64,000 bases of DNA from Pseudomonas nitroreducens (GCF_014204515.1 NZ_JACHLI010000025.1:49130-113129); one strand, 5' to 3'; positions 17,825 through 26,741 are shown, numbered from the stretch's first letter. Program-made: numbers and translations. Notes: generated from the sequence alone by a model not told the origin.

Positions 17825-20041
17825 ATGAGCTTCGACGCCGATGACGAAATCCTCCAGGACTTCCTGGTGGAGGCCGGCGAGATCCTCGAGCTACTGTCCG
17901 AGCAACTGGTCGAGCTGGAAAGCCGCCCGGAAGACATGGACCTGCTCAATGCCATCTTCCGTGGGTTCCATACCGTCAAGGGCGGAGCCGGCTTCCTCCA
18001 GCTGAACGCGCTGGTGGAGTGCTGCCACATCGCTGAAAACGTCTTCGACATGCTGCGCAAGGGCGAACGCCGCGTGGATGCCGAGCTGATGGACGTGATG
18101 CTGCAGGCGCTGGATACCGTCAACGTCATGTTCCAGCAGGTGCGTGACGCCGAGGAACCGACGCCGGCCACTCCCGAACTGCTCGCCGCGCTGTCGCGCC
18201 TGGCCGACCCCAACGCTGCGCCGGCCGAGGCTCCGGCGATCGCCGTGGTGGCCGCTGCCGAGCCTGTGCAGGAAGCTGCGCCGGCCGCCTACGGCGACAT
18301 CACCGATGCCGAGTTCGAGCAACTGATGGATGCCCTGGAGCCCACCCCGGACGCGCCTGCCGCGGCGGCGGGTGGCGGTGGCGACGACATCAGCGACGAC
18401 GAGTTCGAAGCGCTGCTCGACCAGCTGCACGGCAAGGGCCAGTTCAGCGCGGGCGCCAAGGAACCCGCCAAGCCGGCTCCGGCACCGGCTGCCGAAGCTC
18501 CGGCCGGCGGCGACGAGATCAGCGACGACGAATTCGAAGCGCTACTCGACCAGTTGCATGGCAAGGGCCAGTTCACCGGTGCCAAGGAAGAGGCCGCTGT
18601 CACCGCAGCCGCGCCGGCAGAAAAGGCCGAGCCTGTCCCGGCTGCCGCGGGCGACGACAACATCACCGACGACGAATTCGAGAAGCTGCTCGACGAGCTG
18701 CACGGCAAGGGCCAGTTCACCGGAGCCACCGAAGCGCCGGTCGCGGCCGCCCAGCCTGCGACTCCTGCTCCTTCTCCTGCGCCCAGGCCCGCCGCCGCGC
18801 CGGCACCGGCCGCAGTTGCCAAGCCGGCCGCGGCCAAGCCCGCTGCCGCTGCTGCGGAAAAGCCCGCCAGCGAAGCGGAAACCACCGTGCGCGTGGACAC
18901 CGCCCGCCTGGACGAGATCATGAACATGGTCGGCGAACTGGTGCTGGTGCGTAACCGCCTGGTGCGCCTGGGCCTGAACAGCGGCGACGAGGCGATGGCC
19001 AAGGCCGTCAGCAACCTCGACGTGGTCACCGCCGACCTGCAGTCCTCGGTCATGAAGACCCGCATGCAGCCGATCAAGAAGGTCTTCGGCCGCTTCCCGC
19101 GGCAGGTCCGCGATCTGGCGCGCAACCTGAAGAAAGAGATCAACCTCGAGCTGATCGGCGAAGAGACCGACCTCGACAAGAACCTCGTCGAGGCCCTGGC
19201 CGACCCGCTGGTGCACCTGGTGCGCAACGCGGTCGACCACGGCATCGAAGGCCCCGACGAGCGCGAGGCCGCCGGCAAGTCGCGTTCGGGCAAGGTGGTG
19301 CTGTCCGCCGAGCAGGAAGGCGACCACATCCTCCTGTCGATCTCCGACGACGGCAAGGGCATGGACCCCGACGTGCTGCGCGCCAAGGCCGTGGAGAAGG
19401 GCCTGCTGGACAAGGACGCGGCCGACCGGCTGTCCGAGTCCGACTGCTACAACCTGATCTTCGCCCCGGGCTTCTCGACCAAGACCGAGATTTCCGACGT
19501 CTCCGGCCGCGGTGTCGGCATGGACGTGGTGAAGACCAAGATTTCCCAGCTCAACGGCATCATCAACATCTACTCGACCAAGGGCCAGGGCTCGAAGATC
19601 GTCATCAAGGTCCCGCTGACCCTGGCGATCATGCCGACCCTGATGGTGATGCTGGGCAACCAGGCCTTCGCCTTCCCGCTGGTCAACGTCAACGAGATCT
19701 TCCATCTCGACCTGTCCAACACCAACGTGGTGGACGGCCAGGAAGTGGTGATCGTCCGCGACAAGGCCCTGCCGCTGTTCTACCTCAAGCGCTGGCTGGT
19801 GCCGGGCGCCCAGTGCGACGAGTCCAGCGAGGGCCACGTGGTGATCCTCTCGGTGGGCACCCAGCGCATCGGCTTCGTGGTCGACCAGCTGGTGGGCCAG
19901 GAAGAAGTGGTGATCAAGCCGCTGGGCAAGATGCTGCAGGGCACGCCGGGCATGGCCGGGGCGACCATCACCGGGGACGGGCGCATCGCCCTGATCCTCG
20001 ACGTGCCGAGCATGCTCAAGCGCTACGCCCGTCGTATCTGA
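17825..20041 (+). CDS. cheA: Chemotaxis histidine kinase CheA
   Basis: A 738-residue kinase. The P1 Hpt domain has His49 in FHTVKGGAGF. No clear P2 CheY-binding domain follows. Instead residues 156-298 contain four copies of an acidic motif (D-I-T/S-D-x-E-F-E-x-L-x-D), three of them extended by LHGKGQF, at about 158, 189, 232 and 280. An Ala/Pro linker leads to P3 dimerisation (from about 353), the P4 ATPase (HLVRNAVDHGIE, DDGKGMD, GRGVGMDVV) and the P5 CheW-like domain (about 605-738). It autophosphorylates under receptor control and feeds CheY and CheB. Confidence 0.97.
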   Translation: MSFDADDEILQDFLVEAGEILELLSEQLVELESRPEDMDLLNAIFRGFHTVKGGAGFLQLNALVECCHIAENVFDMLRKGERRVDAELMDVMLQALDTVNVMFQQVRDAEEPTPATPELLAALSRLADPNAAPAEAPAIAVVAAAEPVQEAAPAAYGDITDAEFEQLMDALEPTPDAPAAAAGGGGDDISDDEFEALLDQLHGKGQFSAGAKEPAKPAPAPAAEAPAGGDEISDDEFEALLDQLHGKGQFTGAKEEAAVTAAAPAEKAEPVPAAAGDDNITDDEFEKLLDELHGKGQFTGATEAPVAAAQPATPAPSPAPRPAAAPAPAAVAKPAAAKPAAAAAEKPASEAETTVRVDTARLDEIMNMVGELVLVRNRLVRLGLNSGDEAMAKAVSNLDVVTADLQSSVMKTRMQPIKKVFGRFPRQVRDLARNLKKEINLELIGEETDLDKNLVEALADPLVHLVRNAVDHGIEGPDEREAAGKSRSGKVVLSAEQEGDHILLSISDDGKGMDPDVLRAKAVEKGLLDKDAADRLSESDCYNLIFAPGFSTKTEISDVSGRGVGMDVVKTKISQLNGIINIYSTKGQGSKIVIKVPLTLAIMPTLMVMLGNQAFAFPLVNVNEIFHLDLSNTNVVDGQEVVIVRDKALPLFYLKRWLVPGAQCDESSEGHVVILSVGTQRIGFVVDQLVGQEEVVIKPLGKMLQGTPGMAGATITGDGRIALILDVPSMLKRYARRI

Positions 20042-20113
20042 CCGCCATGGGCGGGCCGTGGGACGACCCCGCGCCCGCCCGTGTGATGGAAGAAGTCTTT
20101 TTCAGGAGTGTCT

Positions 20114-21226
20114 ATGGCTGTCAAAGTCCTGGTGGTGGACGATTCGGGGTTCTTCCGCCGCCGCGTCTCGGAGATTCTCTCGGCTGATCCGCAGATCCAG
20201 GTGGTCGGCACGGCCACCAATGGCCGCGAGGCGATCGATCAGGCGCTGGCGCTCAAGCCCGACGTGATCACCATGGACTACGAGATGCCGTTGATGGACG
20301 GCATCACCGCGGTGCGGACCATCATGCAGCGCTGCCCGACGCCGGTCCTGATGTTCTCCTCGCTGACCCACGAGGGCGCGCGGGTGACCCTGGACGCGCT
20401 GGACGCCGGCGCGGTGGACTACCTGCCGAAGAATTTCGAGGACATCTCGCGCAACCCGGACAAGGTCCGCCAGTTGCTGTGCGAGAAGGTCCATACCATC
20501 GCCAAGAGCAACCGGCGCTTTTCCGCCTATGCCACCAGCGCCCCGGCCCCCGCGCCGAGCGCCGCAGGCAGCAGCGCGCGCCCGAGCGTATCGCCGAGCG
20601 CCCACTCCAGCAGCCACGCGCCGGCCGCACCGGCTCCGGCGACTTCCGCCGCCCCAAAGCGTAAGCCCTACCGGCTGGTGGCCATCGGTACTTCCACCGG
20701 TGGGCCGGTGGCGCTGCAGCGGGTGCTGACCCAGCTGCCTGCCAATTTCCCCGCACCGCTGGTGCTCATCCAGCACATGCCGGCGGCCTTCACCAAGGCT
20801 TTCGCCGAGCGCCTGGACAAGCTGTGCAGGATCACCGTCAAGGAAGCCGAGGATGGTGACATCCTGCGTCCTGGCGTGGCGCTGCTGGCCCCCGGTGGCA
20901 AGCAGATGATGGTCGATGCCCGTGGCGCGATCCGCATCCTGCCCGGTGACGAGCGCCTGAACTACAAGCCCTGCGTCGACGTGACCTTCGGTTCCGCGTC
21001 CAAGGCCTATGGCGACAAGGTCCTGGCGGTGGTCCTCACCGGCATGGGCGCCGACGGCCGCGAAGGCGCACGCATGCTCAAGCAGGGCGGCGCCCAGGTC
21101 TGGGCCCAGGACGAGGCCAGCTGCGTGATCTACGGCATGCCCATGGCCATCGCCAAGGCCGGCCTGGCCGACGCGGTGTACAGCCTCGACGACATCGGCC
21201 GGCACCTGACCGAGGCCTGCGGCTGA
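20114..21226 (+). CDS. cheB: Chemoreceptor methylesterase CheB
   Basis: A 370-residue two-domain protein. Receiver domain at 1-120 with Asp55 in TMDYEMPLMDG; Ala/Ser/Pro linker at about 140-180; methylesterase domain at about 185-370 with the catalytic Ser194 in GTSTGG, His in LIQHMPAAF, and Asp in TGMGADGREG. It removes methyl groups from receptors when phosphorylated by CheA. AGGAG five bases before favours the ATG at 20114. Its stop overlaps the motC ATG. Confidence 0.96.
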   Translation: MAVKVLVVDDSGFFRRRVSEILSADPQIQVVGTATNGREAIDQALALKPDVITMDYEMPLMDGITAVRTIMQRCPTPVLMFSSLTHEGARVTLDALDAGAVDYLPKNFEDISRNPDKVRQLLCEKVHTIAKSNRRFSAYATSAPAPAPSAAGSSARPSVSPSAHSSSHAPAAPAPATSAAPKRKPYRLVAIGTSTGGPVALQRVLTQLPANFPAPLVLIQHMPAAFTKAFAERLDKLCRITVKEAEDGDILRPGVALLAPGGKQMMVDARGAIRILPGDERLNYKPCVDVTFGSASKAYGDKVLAVVLTGMGADGREGARMLKQGGAQVWAQDEASCVIYGMPMAIAKAGLADAVYSLDDIGRHLTEACG

Positions 21227-21966
21227 TGGATGTCCTCAGCCTGGTCGGCCTGATCCTCGGGCTGGTGGCCATCATCGGTGGCAACTTCCTCGAGGGCGGG
21301 CACGTCGGTGCCCTGGCCAACGGCCCGGCGGCCCTGATCGTGATCGGTGGCACGCTCGCCACCGCGCTGCTGCAAACCCAGGTGGGCGTGCTCAAGCGCG
21401 CGCTGACCATGCTGCGCTGGATGGTCCTGCCGCCCAGGGTGGACCTGGTCGGCGGTATCAACCATGTGGTCGGCTGGAGCATGACGGCGCGCAAGGAGGG
21501 CCTGCTGGGCCTGGAAACCGTCGCCGACGCCGAGCGCGATCCCTATGCGCGCAAGGGCCTGCAACTGCTGGTGGACGGCGTCGAGCCGGAGGCCATCCGC
21601 AGCATCCTCGAAGTCGATCTGTTCAACCAGGAGAACCGCGACCTGGCGGCGGCCAAGGTCTTCGAGGCCATGGGCGGCTACGCGCCGACCATCGGCATCA
21701 TCGGCGCGGTGATGGGCCTGATCCACGTGATGGGCAACCTCGCCGATCCCAGCCAGTTGGGCAACGGCATCGCTGTGGCCTTCGTCGCCACCATCTACGG
21801 CGTCGGCCTGGCCAACCTGCTGCTGTTGCCCATCGGCAACAAGCTCAAGAGCATCGTGCTGCGCCAGTCCTGCTACCGCGAGATGCTCATGGAGGGCCTG
21901 CTGTCCATCGCCGAGGGCGAGAACCCGCGATCCATCGAGCTGAAGCTGCAAGGCTTCGTCGGCTGA
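21226..21966 (+). CDS. motC: Flagellar stator protein MotC (MotA family)
   Basis: A 246-residue MotA/ExbB-family protein with four transmembrane helices: two near the N-terminus and two around residues 145-205 (YAPTIGIIGAVMGLIHVMGN, FVATIYGVGLANLLLLP). The large cytoplasmic loop lies between. With MotD it forms the second proton-driven stator of pseudomonads, used for swarming at high load. It begins in the cheB stop and is nine bases ahead of motD. Confidence 0.94.
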   Translation: MDVLSLVGLILGLVAIIGGNFLEGGHVGALANGPAALIVIGGTLATALLQTQVGVLKRALTMLRWMVLPPRVDLVGGINHVVGWSMTARKEGLLGLETVADAERDPYARKGLQLLVDGVEPEAIRSILEVDLFNQENRDLAAAKVFEAMGGYAPTIGIIGAVMGLIHVMGNLADPSQLGNGIAVAFVATIYGVGLANLLLLPIGNKLKSIVLRQSCYREMLMEGLLSIAEGENPRSIELKLQGFVG

Positions 21967-21975
21967 GGGGGAGGG

Positions 21976-22866
21976 ATGCGCATGCCTCGCCGCCGGCGTC
22001 ATGAGGAACACGAGAATCACGAACGCTGGCTGGTGTCCTACGCGGACTTCATCACCCTGCTGTTCGCCTTCTTCGTGGTGATGTACTCGATCTCCTCGAT
22101 CAACGAGGGCAAGTACAAGATCCTCTCGGAAACCCTCACCGGCGTGTTCAACCAGCCCGACCGCTCGGTGCGCCCGATCCCCGTCGGCGACGAGCGCCCG
22201 CGCACCCAGCAGCCCGACCAGTCGCTCACCGATCCGCAGGACGAGGGCCAGGCCCAGGGCAACCCGGATTCGCTGCAGCAGATCAGCGACAGCGTGCGCC
22301 AGGTCTTCGGCGACCTGATCTCCACCGACCAGCTGTCGGTGCGCGGCAACGAGCTGTGGATCGAGATCACCCTCAATTCCAGCCTGCTGTTCTCCAGCGG
22401 CGATGCGATCCCCAATGACGCGGCCTTCGAGATCATCGAGAAGGTCGCCAAGATTCTGTCGCCATACCGCAACCCGGTGCACGTGGAAGGCTTCACCGAC
22501 AACGTGCCGATCCACAACGCGCAGTACCCGACCAACTGGGAGCTGTCCACCGCCCGCGCCGCCAGCATCGTCCGCCTGCTCGCCCAGGATGGCCTGGACG
22601 CCGGTCGGCTGGCCGCGGTCGGCTATGGCGAATTCCAGCCAGTGGCGGACAATGCCACGGCAGACGGTCGCGCGCGCAATCGCCGGGTGGTCCTGGTGAT
22701 TTCCCGCAACCTCGAAGTGCGCCGCAGCATCAGCGGCGTGGGCAGTGCCAAGGCGCAGCCCGACCAGGCGTTGCGGCACGCTGGCACGCAATCTGCACCA
22801 GTGGTTGCCAGCGAGGCGCCCGGCAGTGGCGCCGTCAATTCTTCGTCATCGGCCCCAGGGAACTGA
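21976..22866 (+). CDS. motD: Flagellar stator protein MotD (MotB family)
   Basis: A 296-residue protein with one membrane helix carrying the proton-channel Asp24 in SYADFITLLFAFFVVMYS. The periplasmic OmpA-like peptidoglycan-binding domain is at about residues 120-245 (VEGFTDNVPIHN, NWELSTARAASIVRLL, NRRVVLVI). A Ser/Ala tail follows. It partners MotC. GGGGAGG precedes the start at 21976; a second ATG two codons later is also possible. Confidence 0.94.
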   Translation: MRMPRRRRHEEHENHERWLVSYADFITLLFAFFVVMYSISSINEGKYKILSETLTGVFNQPDRSVRPIPVGDERPRTQQPDQSLTDPQDEGQAQGNPDSLQQISDSVRQVFGDLISTDQLSVRGNELWIEITLNSSLLFSSGDAIPNDAAFEIIEKVAKILSPYRNPVHVEGFTDNVPIHNAQYPTNWELSTARAASIVRLLAQDGLDAGRLAAVGYGEFQPVADNATADGRARNRRVVLVISRNLEVRRSISGVGSAKAQPDQALRHAGTQSAPVVASEAPGSGAVNSSSSAPGN

Positions 22867-22914
22867 CGTCATGATTACCCTGAACCGATCCTGTGCCAGC
22901 GGGGAGCCAGCACT

Positions 22915-23703
22915 ATGAAAGTCTGGGCGGTAGCCAACCAGAAAGGTGGCGTCGGCAAGACCACATCCTCCATCGCCCTCGCGGGTTTGCTGGCGGATGC
23001 CGGCAAGCGCGTGCTGATCGTCGACCTGGACCCCCATGGCTCGATGACCAGCTACTTCGGCCACGACCCGGACAGCCTGGAGCACAGCGTCTTCGACCTG
23101 TTCCTGCACCAGGGCAACGTGCCCGAGGGCTTGCCCGAGTCGCTGCTGCTGCCCACCAGCCACGAGAACATCCGCCTGCTGCCGTCGAGCACCGCGCTGG
23201 CTACCCTGGAGCGCCAGTCGCCGGGGCAGAACGGCCTGGGCCTGGTGATCGCCAAGAGTCTGGCGCAGCTGTGGAACCAGTTCGACCACGCGATCATCGA
23301 CAGCCCGCCGCTGCTCGGCGTGCTGATGGTCAATGCCATGGCAGCCAGCCAGCACCTGGTAATCCCGGTGCAGACCGAGTTCCTCGCCCTCAAGGGCCTG
23401 GAGCGCATGGTCAACACCCTGAAGATGGTCAACCGCTCGCGCAAGCAGGCGCTGCCGTTCACCATCGTGCCGACCCTGTTCGACCGCCGCACCCAGGCCT
23501 CCCTGGGCACCCTGCGGGTGCTGCGCGACACCTACCCGGAGACGCTCTGGCAGGCGTTCATCCCGGTGGACACCAAGCTGCGCGACGCCAGCCGCCTGGG
23601 CACGGTGCCTTCGCGCAACGACAGCAACAGCCGCGGCGTGATCGCCTACCGCGCGCTGCTCAAGCATCTGCTGGCCCATGTGCCGGCGAGCCAGGTAGCC
23701 TGA
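22915..23703 (+). CDS. parC: ParA-family ATPase ParC, polar chemotaxis array placement
   Basis: A 262-residue ParA/Soj ATPase with Walker A KGGVGKTT near residue 11, the partner loop DLDPHGSMTSYFG, and Walker B HAIIDSPPLLG. In Vibrio and Pseudomonas this protein places chemosensory arrays at the pole and passes them to daughter cells. The neighbourhood (motD upstream, parP and cheW downstream) supports this job over plasmid or chromosome partitioning. Confidence 0.88.
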   Translation: MKVWAVANQKGGVGKTTSSIALAGLLADAGKRVLIVDLDPHGSMTSYFGHDPDSLEHSVFDLFLHQGNVPEGLPESLLLPTSHENIRLLPSSTALATLERQSPGQNGLGLVIAKSLAQLWNQFDHAIIDSPPLLGVLMVNAMAASQHLVIPVQTEFLALKGLERMVNTLKMVNRSRKQALPFTIVPTLFDRRTQASLGTLRVLRDTYPETLWQAFIPVDTKLRDASRLGTVPSRNDSNSRGVIAYRALLKHLLAHVPASQVA

Positions 23704-23753
23704 GCATGTCGTCGAAGCAGGCCGGCTTAGGCCAAAGAATCCGACGGATGCGT

Positions 23754-23780
23754 TCAAGTCCCACGCATCCGCTGCCGATA
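23754..23780 (+). promoter_or_regulatory. sigma-28 (FliA) promoter for parP-cheW
   Basis: TCAAGT, 14 bases, then GCCGATA, the form seen in Pseudomonas FliA promoters. It lies 32 bases before the parP ATG in the 109-base gap after parC, so parP, cheW and the DUF2802 gene can be transcribed separately. Confidence 0.78.
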
Positions 23781-23812
23781 GGCTGGACAGTCACCTTGCG
23801 CGGTCATTCCTC

Positions 23813-24769
23813 ATGAGTCGTTCCGCTACCGCCACGCGCCCCCAGCTCGCGCTGCAGTCCTACCTGGACGCGCTGCTGCAGGAGGCCACTTTCGAAGACT
23901 TCGCCGCCGAGCCGGTGGCGCAGCCCGTGGTCGCGCCCGTCGCACCGATCGCTCCGGTGGCCCTGGTGGTCAGCGAGCCGGTCATCGCGGCGCCGACCGT
24001 CATCGCCGAGCCCCAGGCCCTGCTGGCCGAGGCGCCTGAAACCAGCGTCAGCATCGACGAGTTCGAAGCCGCCGTGCTGGAAGAGCAGGTGCGCGATGCG
24101 CGCCTGGGCGCAGCGTTGCGCGCGCCGCTCGTGCAGGAACCGATCGCCGAACTGCGCCTGCCGTCAGTGCCGGCCGTGGCCGAGCCGGCGAGCGAAACCG
24201 CCTTCGCCGACGAGCCGTCCGCGCCGCTGGCCCAGGTCATCGACCTGCACCAGCCCGGCAGCGCCGAACTGCCCGCCGCGCCCCTGGCGTTGCTGGACGA
24301 CGGCCGCCCGGTATGGGCCGCCGAACCCTTCGAATGCCTGCTGTTCGACGTCGCCGGGCTGACCCTGGCGGTGCCGCTGGTGTGCCTGGGCTCGATCTAC
24401 CCGCTGGCGGGGCACGACCTGACTCCGCTGTTCGGCCAGCCGGACTGGTTCCTCGGCATCCTGCCCGGCCAGAACGGCAACCTGAAGGTGCTGGATACCG
24501 CGCGCTGGGTGATGCCCGAGCGCTACCGCGATGATTACCGCGAAGGTCTGCAGTACGTGATTTCCGTGCAGGGCTACGAGTGGGGGCTGGCTGTGCACCA
24601 GGTCAGCCGCTCGGTGCGCCTGGACCCGTCCGAGGTGAAATGGCGCAGTCATCGCCAGCAACGCCCGTGGCTGGCCGGCACGGTGATCGACAAGATGTGC
24701 GCGCTGCTTGACGTCTCGGCCCTGGCCGAGCTGATCGCCAGCGGCGCAGCCAGGCACCTCAAGCCCTGA
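23813..24769 (+). CDS. parP: CheW-domain protein ParP, array integration
   Basis: A 318-residue protein. The N-terminal half (1-165) is Ala/Pro/Val-rich and acidic and contains SIDEFEAAVLEEQ at about 80-92. The C-terminal half (about 168-318) is a divergent CheW-like domain (FECLLFDVAGLTLAVPLVCL, DWFLGILPGQNGNLKVLDTA). In Vibrio, ParP joins the array and links CheA to ParC. It is followed 76 bases later by cheW. Confidence 0.87.
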   Translation: MSRSATATRPQLALQSYLDALLQEATFEDFAAEPVAQPVVAPVAPIAPVALVVSEPVIAAPTVIAEPQALLAEAPETSVSIDEFEAAVLEEQVRDARLGAALRAPLVQEPIAELRLPSVPAVAEPASETAFADEPSAPLAQVIDLHQPGSAELPAAPLALLDDGRPVWAAEPFECLLFDVAGLTLAVPLVCLGSIYPLAGHDLTPLFGQPDWFLGILPGQNGNLKVLDTARWVMPERYRDDYREGLQYVISVQGYEWGLAVHQVSRSVRLDPSEVKWRSHRQQRPWLAGTVIDKMCALLDVSALAELIASGAARHLKP

Positions 24770-24845
24770 GGCGCGGCGCCAATCCATTGAACGAAAACCA
24801 CCGCGCCGCCAGCGGCGCGGTACCAGACAGAAGAGGCGAGGGGAT

Positions 24846-25325
24846 ATGAAGAAAACGTCAGCGCAAGGTGCCGAGGATCCGATTCTGCAGTGGGTCACCT
24901 TCCGCCTGGACAACGAGACCTACGGCATCAACGTGATGCAGGTCCAGGAAGTACTGCGCTACACCGAGATCGCGCCGGTCCCGGGTGCCCCCAGCTATGT
25001 GCTGGGCATCATCAACCTGCGCGGCAACGTGGTCACCGTGATCGACACCCGCCAGCGCTTCGGCCTGGACCCGGCGCCGGTCTCGGACAACACCCGGATC
25101 GTCATCATCGAGGCCGACAAGCAGGTGGTGGGCATCCTGGTCGACAGCGTCGCCGAGGTGGTCTACCTGCGCCAGTCCGAGATCGAGACCGCGCCCAACG
25201 TCGGTAACGAGGAATCGGCCAAGTTCATCCAGGGCGTCTGCAACAAGAACGGCGAGCTGCTGATCCTGGTCGAGCTGGACAAGATGATGACCGAGGAAGA
25301 GTGGTCGGAGCTGGAGAGCATCTGA
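24846..25325 (+). CDS. cheW: Chemotaxis coupling protein CheW
   Basis: A 159-residue CheW domain with WVTFRLDNETYGINVMQVQE and GAPSYVLGIINLRGNVVTVI. It bridges receptors and CheA. GAGGCGAGGGGAT precedes the ATG. It follows parP and is one base from the next gene. Length and motifs are typical. Confidence 0.96.
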   Translation: MKKTSAQGAEDPILQWVTFRLDNETYGINVMQVQEVLRYTEIAPVPGAPSYVLGIINLRGNVVTVIDTRQRFGLDPAPVSDNTRIVIIEADKQVVGILVDSVAEVVYLRQSEIETAPNVGNEESAKFIQGVCNKNGELLILVELDKMMTEEEWSELESI

Positions 25326-25326
25326 G

Positions 25327-25734
25327 GTGCTGATCGCCCTGGTGGTCCTGGCCGTCCTCTGCGCCGGCCTGGTCGGCGCCTGCTACTGGCTTGTCGGGCG
25401 CCAGCGCGCGCAGGAAGCGCAGACGGTGCAGCTGGAGAAGCAGCTCGCGGTGTTCGAGCAGCGCCTGAAAGAGCAGGGCAAGCGCATCGAGTCCTACCAG
25501 CAGATCAACATCCGCATGGGCGAGGAGCTGCGCGAGCTGAGCAAGCAGGTCGCGCCGCTGCCCGAGCGCCTGGTGCGCATCGAGCAGCGCGACCCCACCA
25601 GCCTGTCCTTCAGCCAGGCGGCGCGCCTGGTGGGCATGGGCGCTAGCCCTGAAGACCTGACCCAGAGCTGCGGCCTGTCCCAGGCGGAAGCGGAACTGGT
25701 GGCGCGGCTGCACCAGGGCAAGGGGCAGGACTGA
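25327..25734 (+). CDS. DUF2802 membrane-anchored coiled-coil protein
   Basis: A 135-residue protein starting at GTG one base after cheW. It has one transmembrane helix (about 2-22, IALVVLAVLCAGLVGACYWLV), a coiled coil (about 28-80), and a C-terminal segment with FSQAARLVGMGASPEDLTQSC resembling a small helix-turn-helix fold. The DUF2802 assignment is from memory of genes at this place in Pseudomonas. Function unknown; co-expression with cheW is likely. Confidence 0.8.
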   Translation: MLIALVVLAVLCAGLVGACYWLVGRQRAQEAQTVQLEKQLAVFEQRLKEQGKRIESYQQINIRMGEELRELSKQVAPLPERLVRIEQRDPTSLSFSQAARLVGMGASPEDLTQSCGLSQAEAELVARLHQGKGQD

Positions 25735-25797
25735 GCCAGCGGGCTGTGCCCCGCGCGCAAAAGCGGAGCGTACCGTTGATCGGGCGGGTGAAATTGT

Positions 25798-25815
25798 AGG
25801 AGTTTCATTACTCCT
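25798..25815. terminator. Short hairpin after the cheW unit
   Basis: AGGAGT-TTCATT-ACTCCT, a six-pair perfect stem followed by GTTTA. It may end the parP-cheW transcript, but the T-run is poor. Confidence 0.35.
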
Positions 25816-25895
25816 GTTTAGGACTTGTCTGATAAGAAAAGTGGCAAATCGTCGCTAAATTGGCCCTCATCAACACTTTTCCGAGGGCCATCGAG

Positions 25896-26393
25896 ATGGC
25901 GACCATTTCCCGTCGTGCCATGGTGCTTTGCTCCCATCCCGGTCGACTGCTGAATTACAGCGTGCTGCTCAACCGGCTGGAGTTCTATCACCTGAGCCTC
26001 TGCCTGAACCTGGACGAGGTGCGCAAGGCGCTCTCCGCCCGGCACCGCTACAGCCTGTTCATCCACGACGACTTCGCCCCGGGGCCCAGCGAGCTGCTGA
26101 GCCTGAAGTCGCTCAGCCAGAGCAACGCCTTCCGCCAGTTCCTGCTGGTGGGCAACTACAGCGCCGAAGAGAAGCGCGGGCTGATGCAGTGGGCCTGGGC
26201 CAACCGCGTGCCGCTGCTGGACGTGCTGGACAAGCCGATCTCCCTGGCGCAGCTGCGCGAGGTGACCAGCAGCATGGTGCTCTACCACAGCGAGGACGAG
26301 CGGCCGATCCGCTCCGCCGTCCGCGAATTCCGCGACTACGCTCCCGGCGGCGATCACCCGCCGGTCCAGCTGGGCTGCGAGTGCCGCGCCTGA
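25896..26393 (+). CDS. Degenerate receiver-domain protein
   Basis: A 165-residue protein whose strand pattern follows a response-regulator receiver: MVLCSHP (strand 1), SLFIHDDF (strand 3), FLLVGNYS (strand 4), PLLDVLDKPI (strand 5, with the Lys-Pro pair). The acidic pair after strand 1 is missing (CSHP), so Mg-dependent phosphorylation is doubtful. No output domain is seen. GAGGG about ten bases upstream supports the ATG at 25896. It converges with the FlhB-like gene, six bases apart. The receiver assignment is my inference. Confidence 0.65.
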   Translation: MATISRRAMVLCSHPGRLLNYSVLLNRLEFYHLSLCLNLDEVRKALSARHRYSLFIHDDFAPGPSELLSLKSLSQSNAFRQFLLVGNYSAEEKRGLMQWAWANRVPLLDVLDKPISLAQLREVTSSMVLYHSEDERPIRSAVREFRDYAPGGDHPPVQLGCECRA

Positions 26394-26399
26394 GGCGAC

Positions 26400-26741
26400 T
26401 CAGCGCCGCCGTGAATCCGGCCCCTGCAGCAGCAGGGGCATGGCGTCCGGCACATCGCCGGGCGCGTCGTTGAGCGGGCTCTTGCCCTTGAGGTACCAGG
26501 CGAAGGCGATGATCTCGGCGATGGTGCGATAGAGCGCCTCGGGGATCGCATCGCCCAGTTCCAGCCGCGCCAGCAGGCGTACCAGCTCACCGTTCTCGTA
26601 GATCGGCACCTCGTGGTGGCGGGCAATGGCGAGGATGGTTTCCGCCAGCTCGTCGTCGCCCTTGGCGGTCAGGGTCGGGGCATTCTGGCCGTCGTAGTTC
26701 AGGGCGATGACCTGGCGCGGCGGCTTTCTCGTCTTCTTCAT
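26400..26741 (-). CDS. FlhB C-terminal-domain-like protein (FlhX type)
   Basis: A 113-residue soluble protein matching the part of FlhB that follows the cleavage site: QVIALNYDGQNAPTLTAKGDDELAETI compares with the FlhB segment starting at FAVALQYDGDKGGAPKLLAKG (shown in part). It has no membrane helices and no NPTH motif, so it mimics the already cleaved FlhB fragment. Its ATG overlaps the stop of the FliK-like gene by four bases (ATGA). Such FlhX/YlqH proteins can influence export specificity in some bacteria. Confidence 0.85.
   Translation of the reverse strand: MKKTRKPPRQVIALNYDGQNAPTLTAKGDDELAETILAIARHHEVPIYENGELVRLLARLELGDAIPEALYRTIAEIIAFAWYLKGKSPLNDAPGDVPDAMPLLLQGPDSRRR

Noticed and set aside
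25860..25881. sigma-54-like TGGCAAATCGTCGC before the degenerate receiver gene
   Set aside because: GG and GC are nine rather than ten bases apart, which RpoN does not tolerate well.
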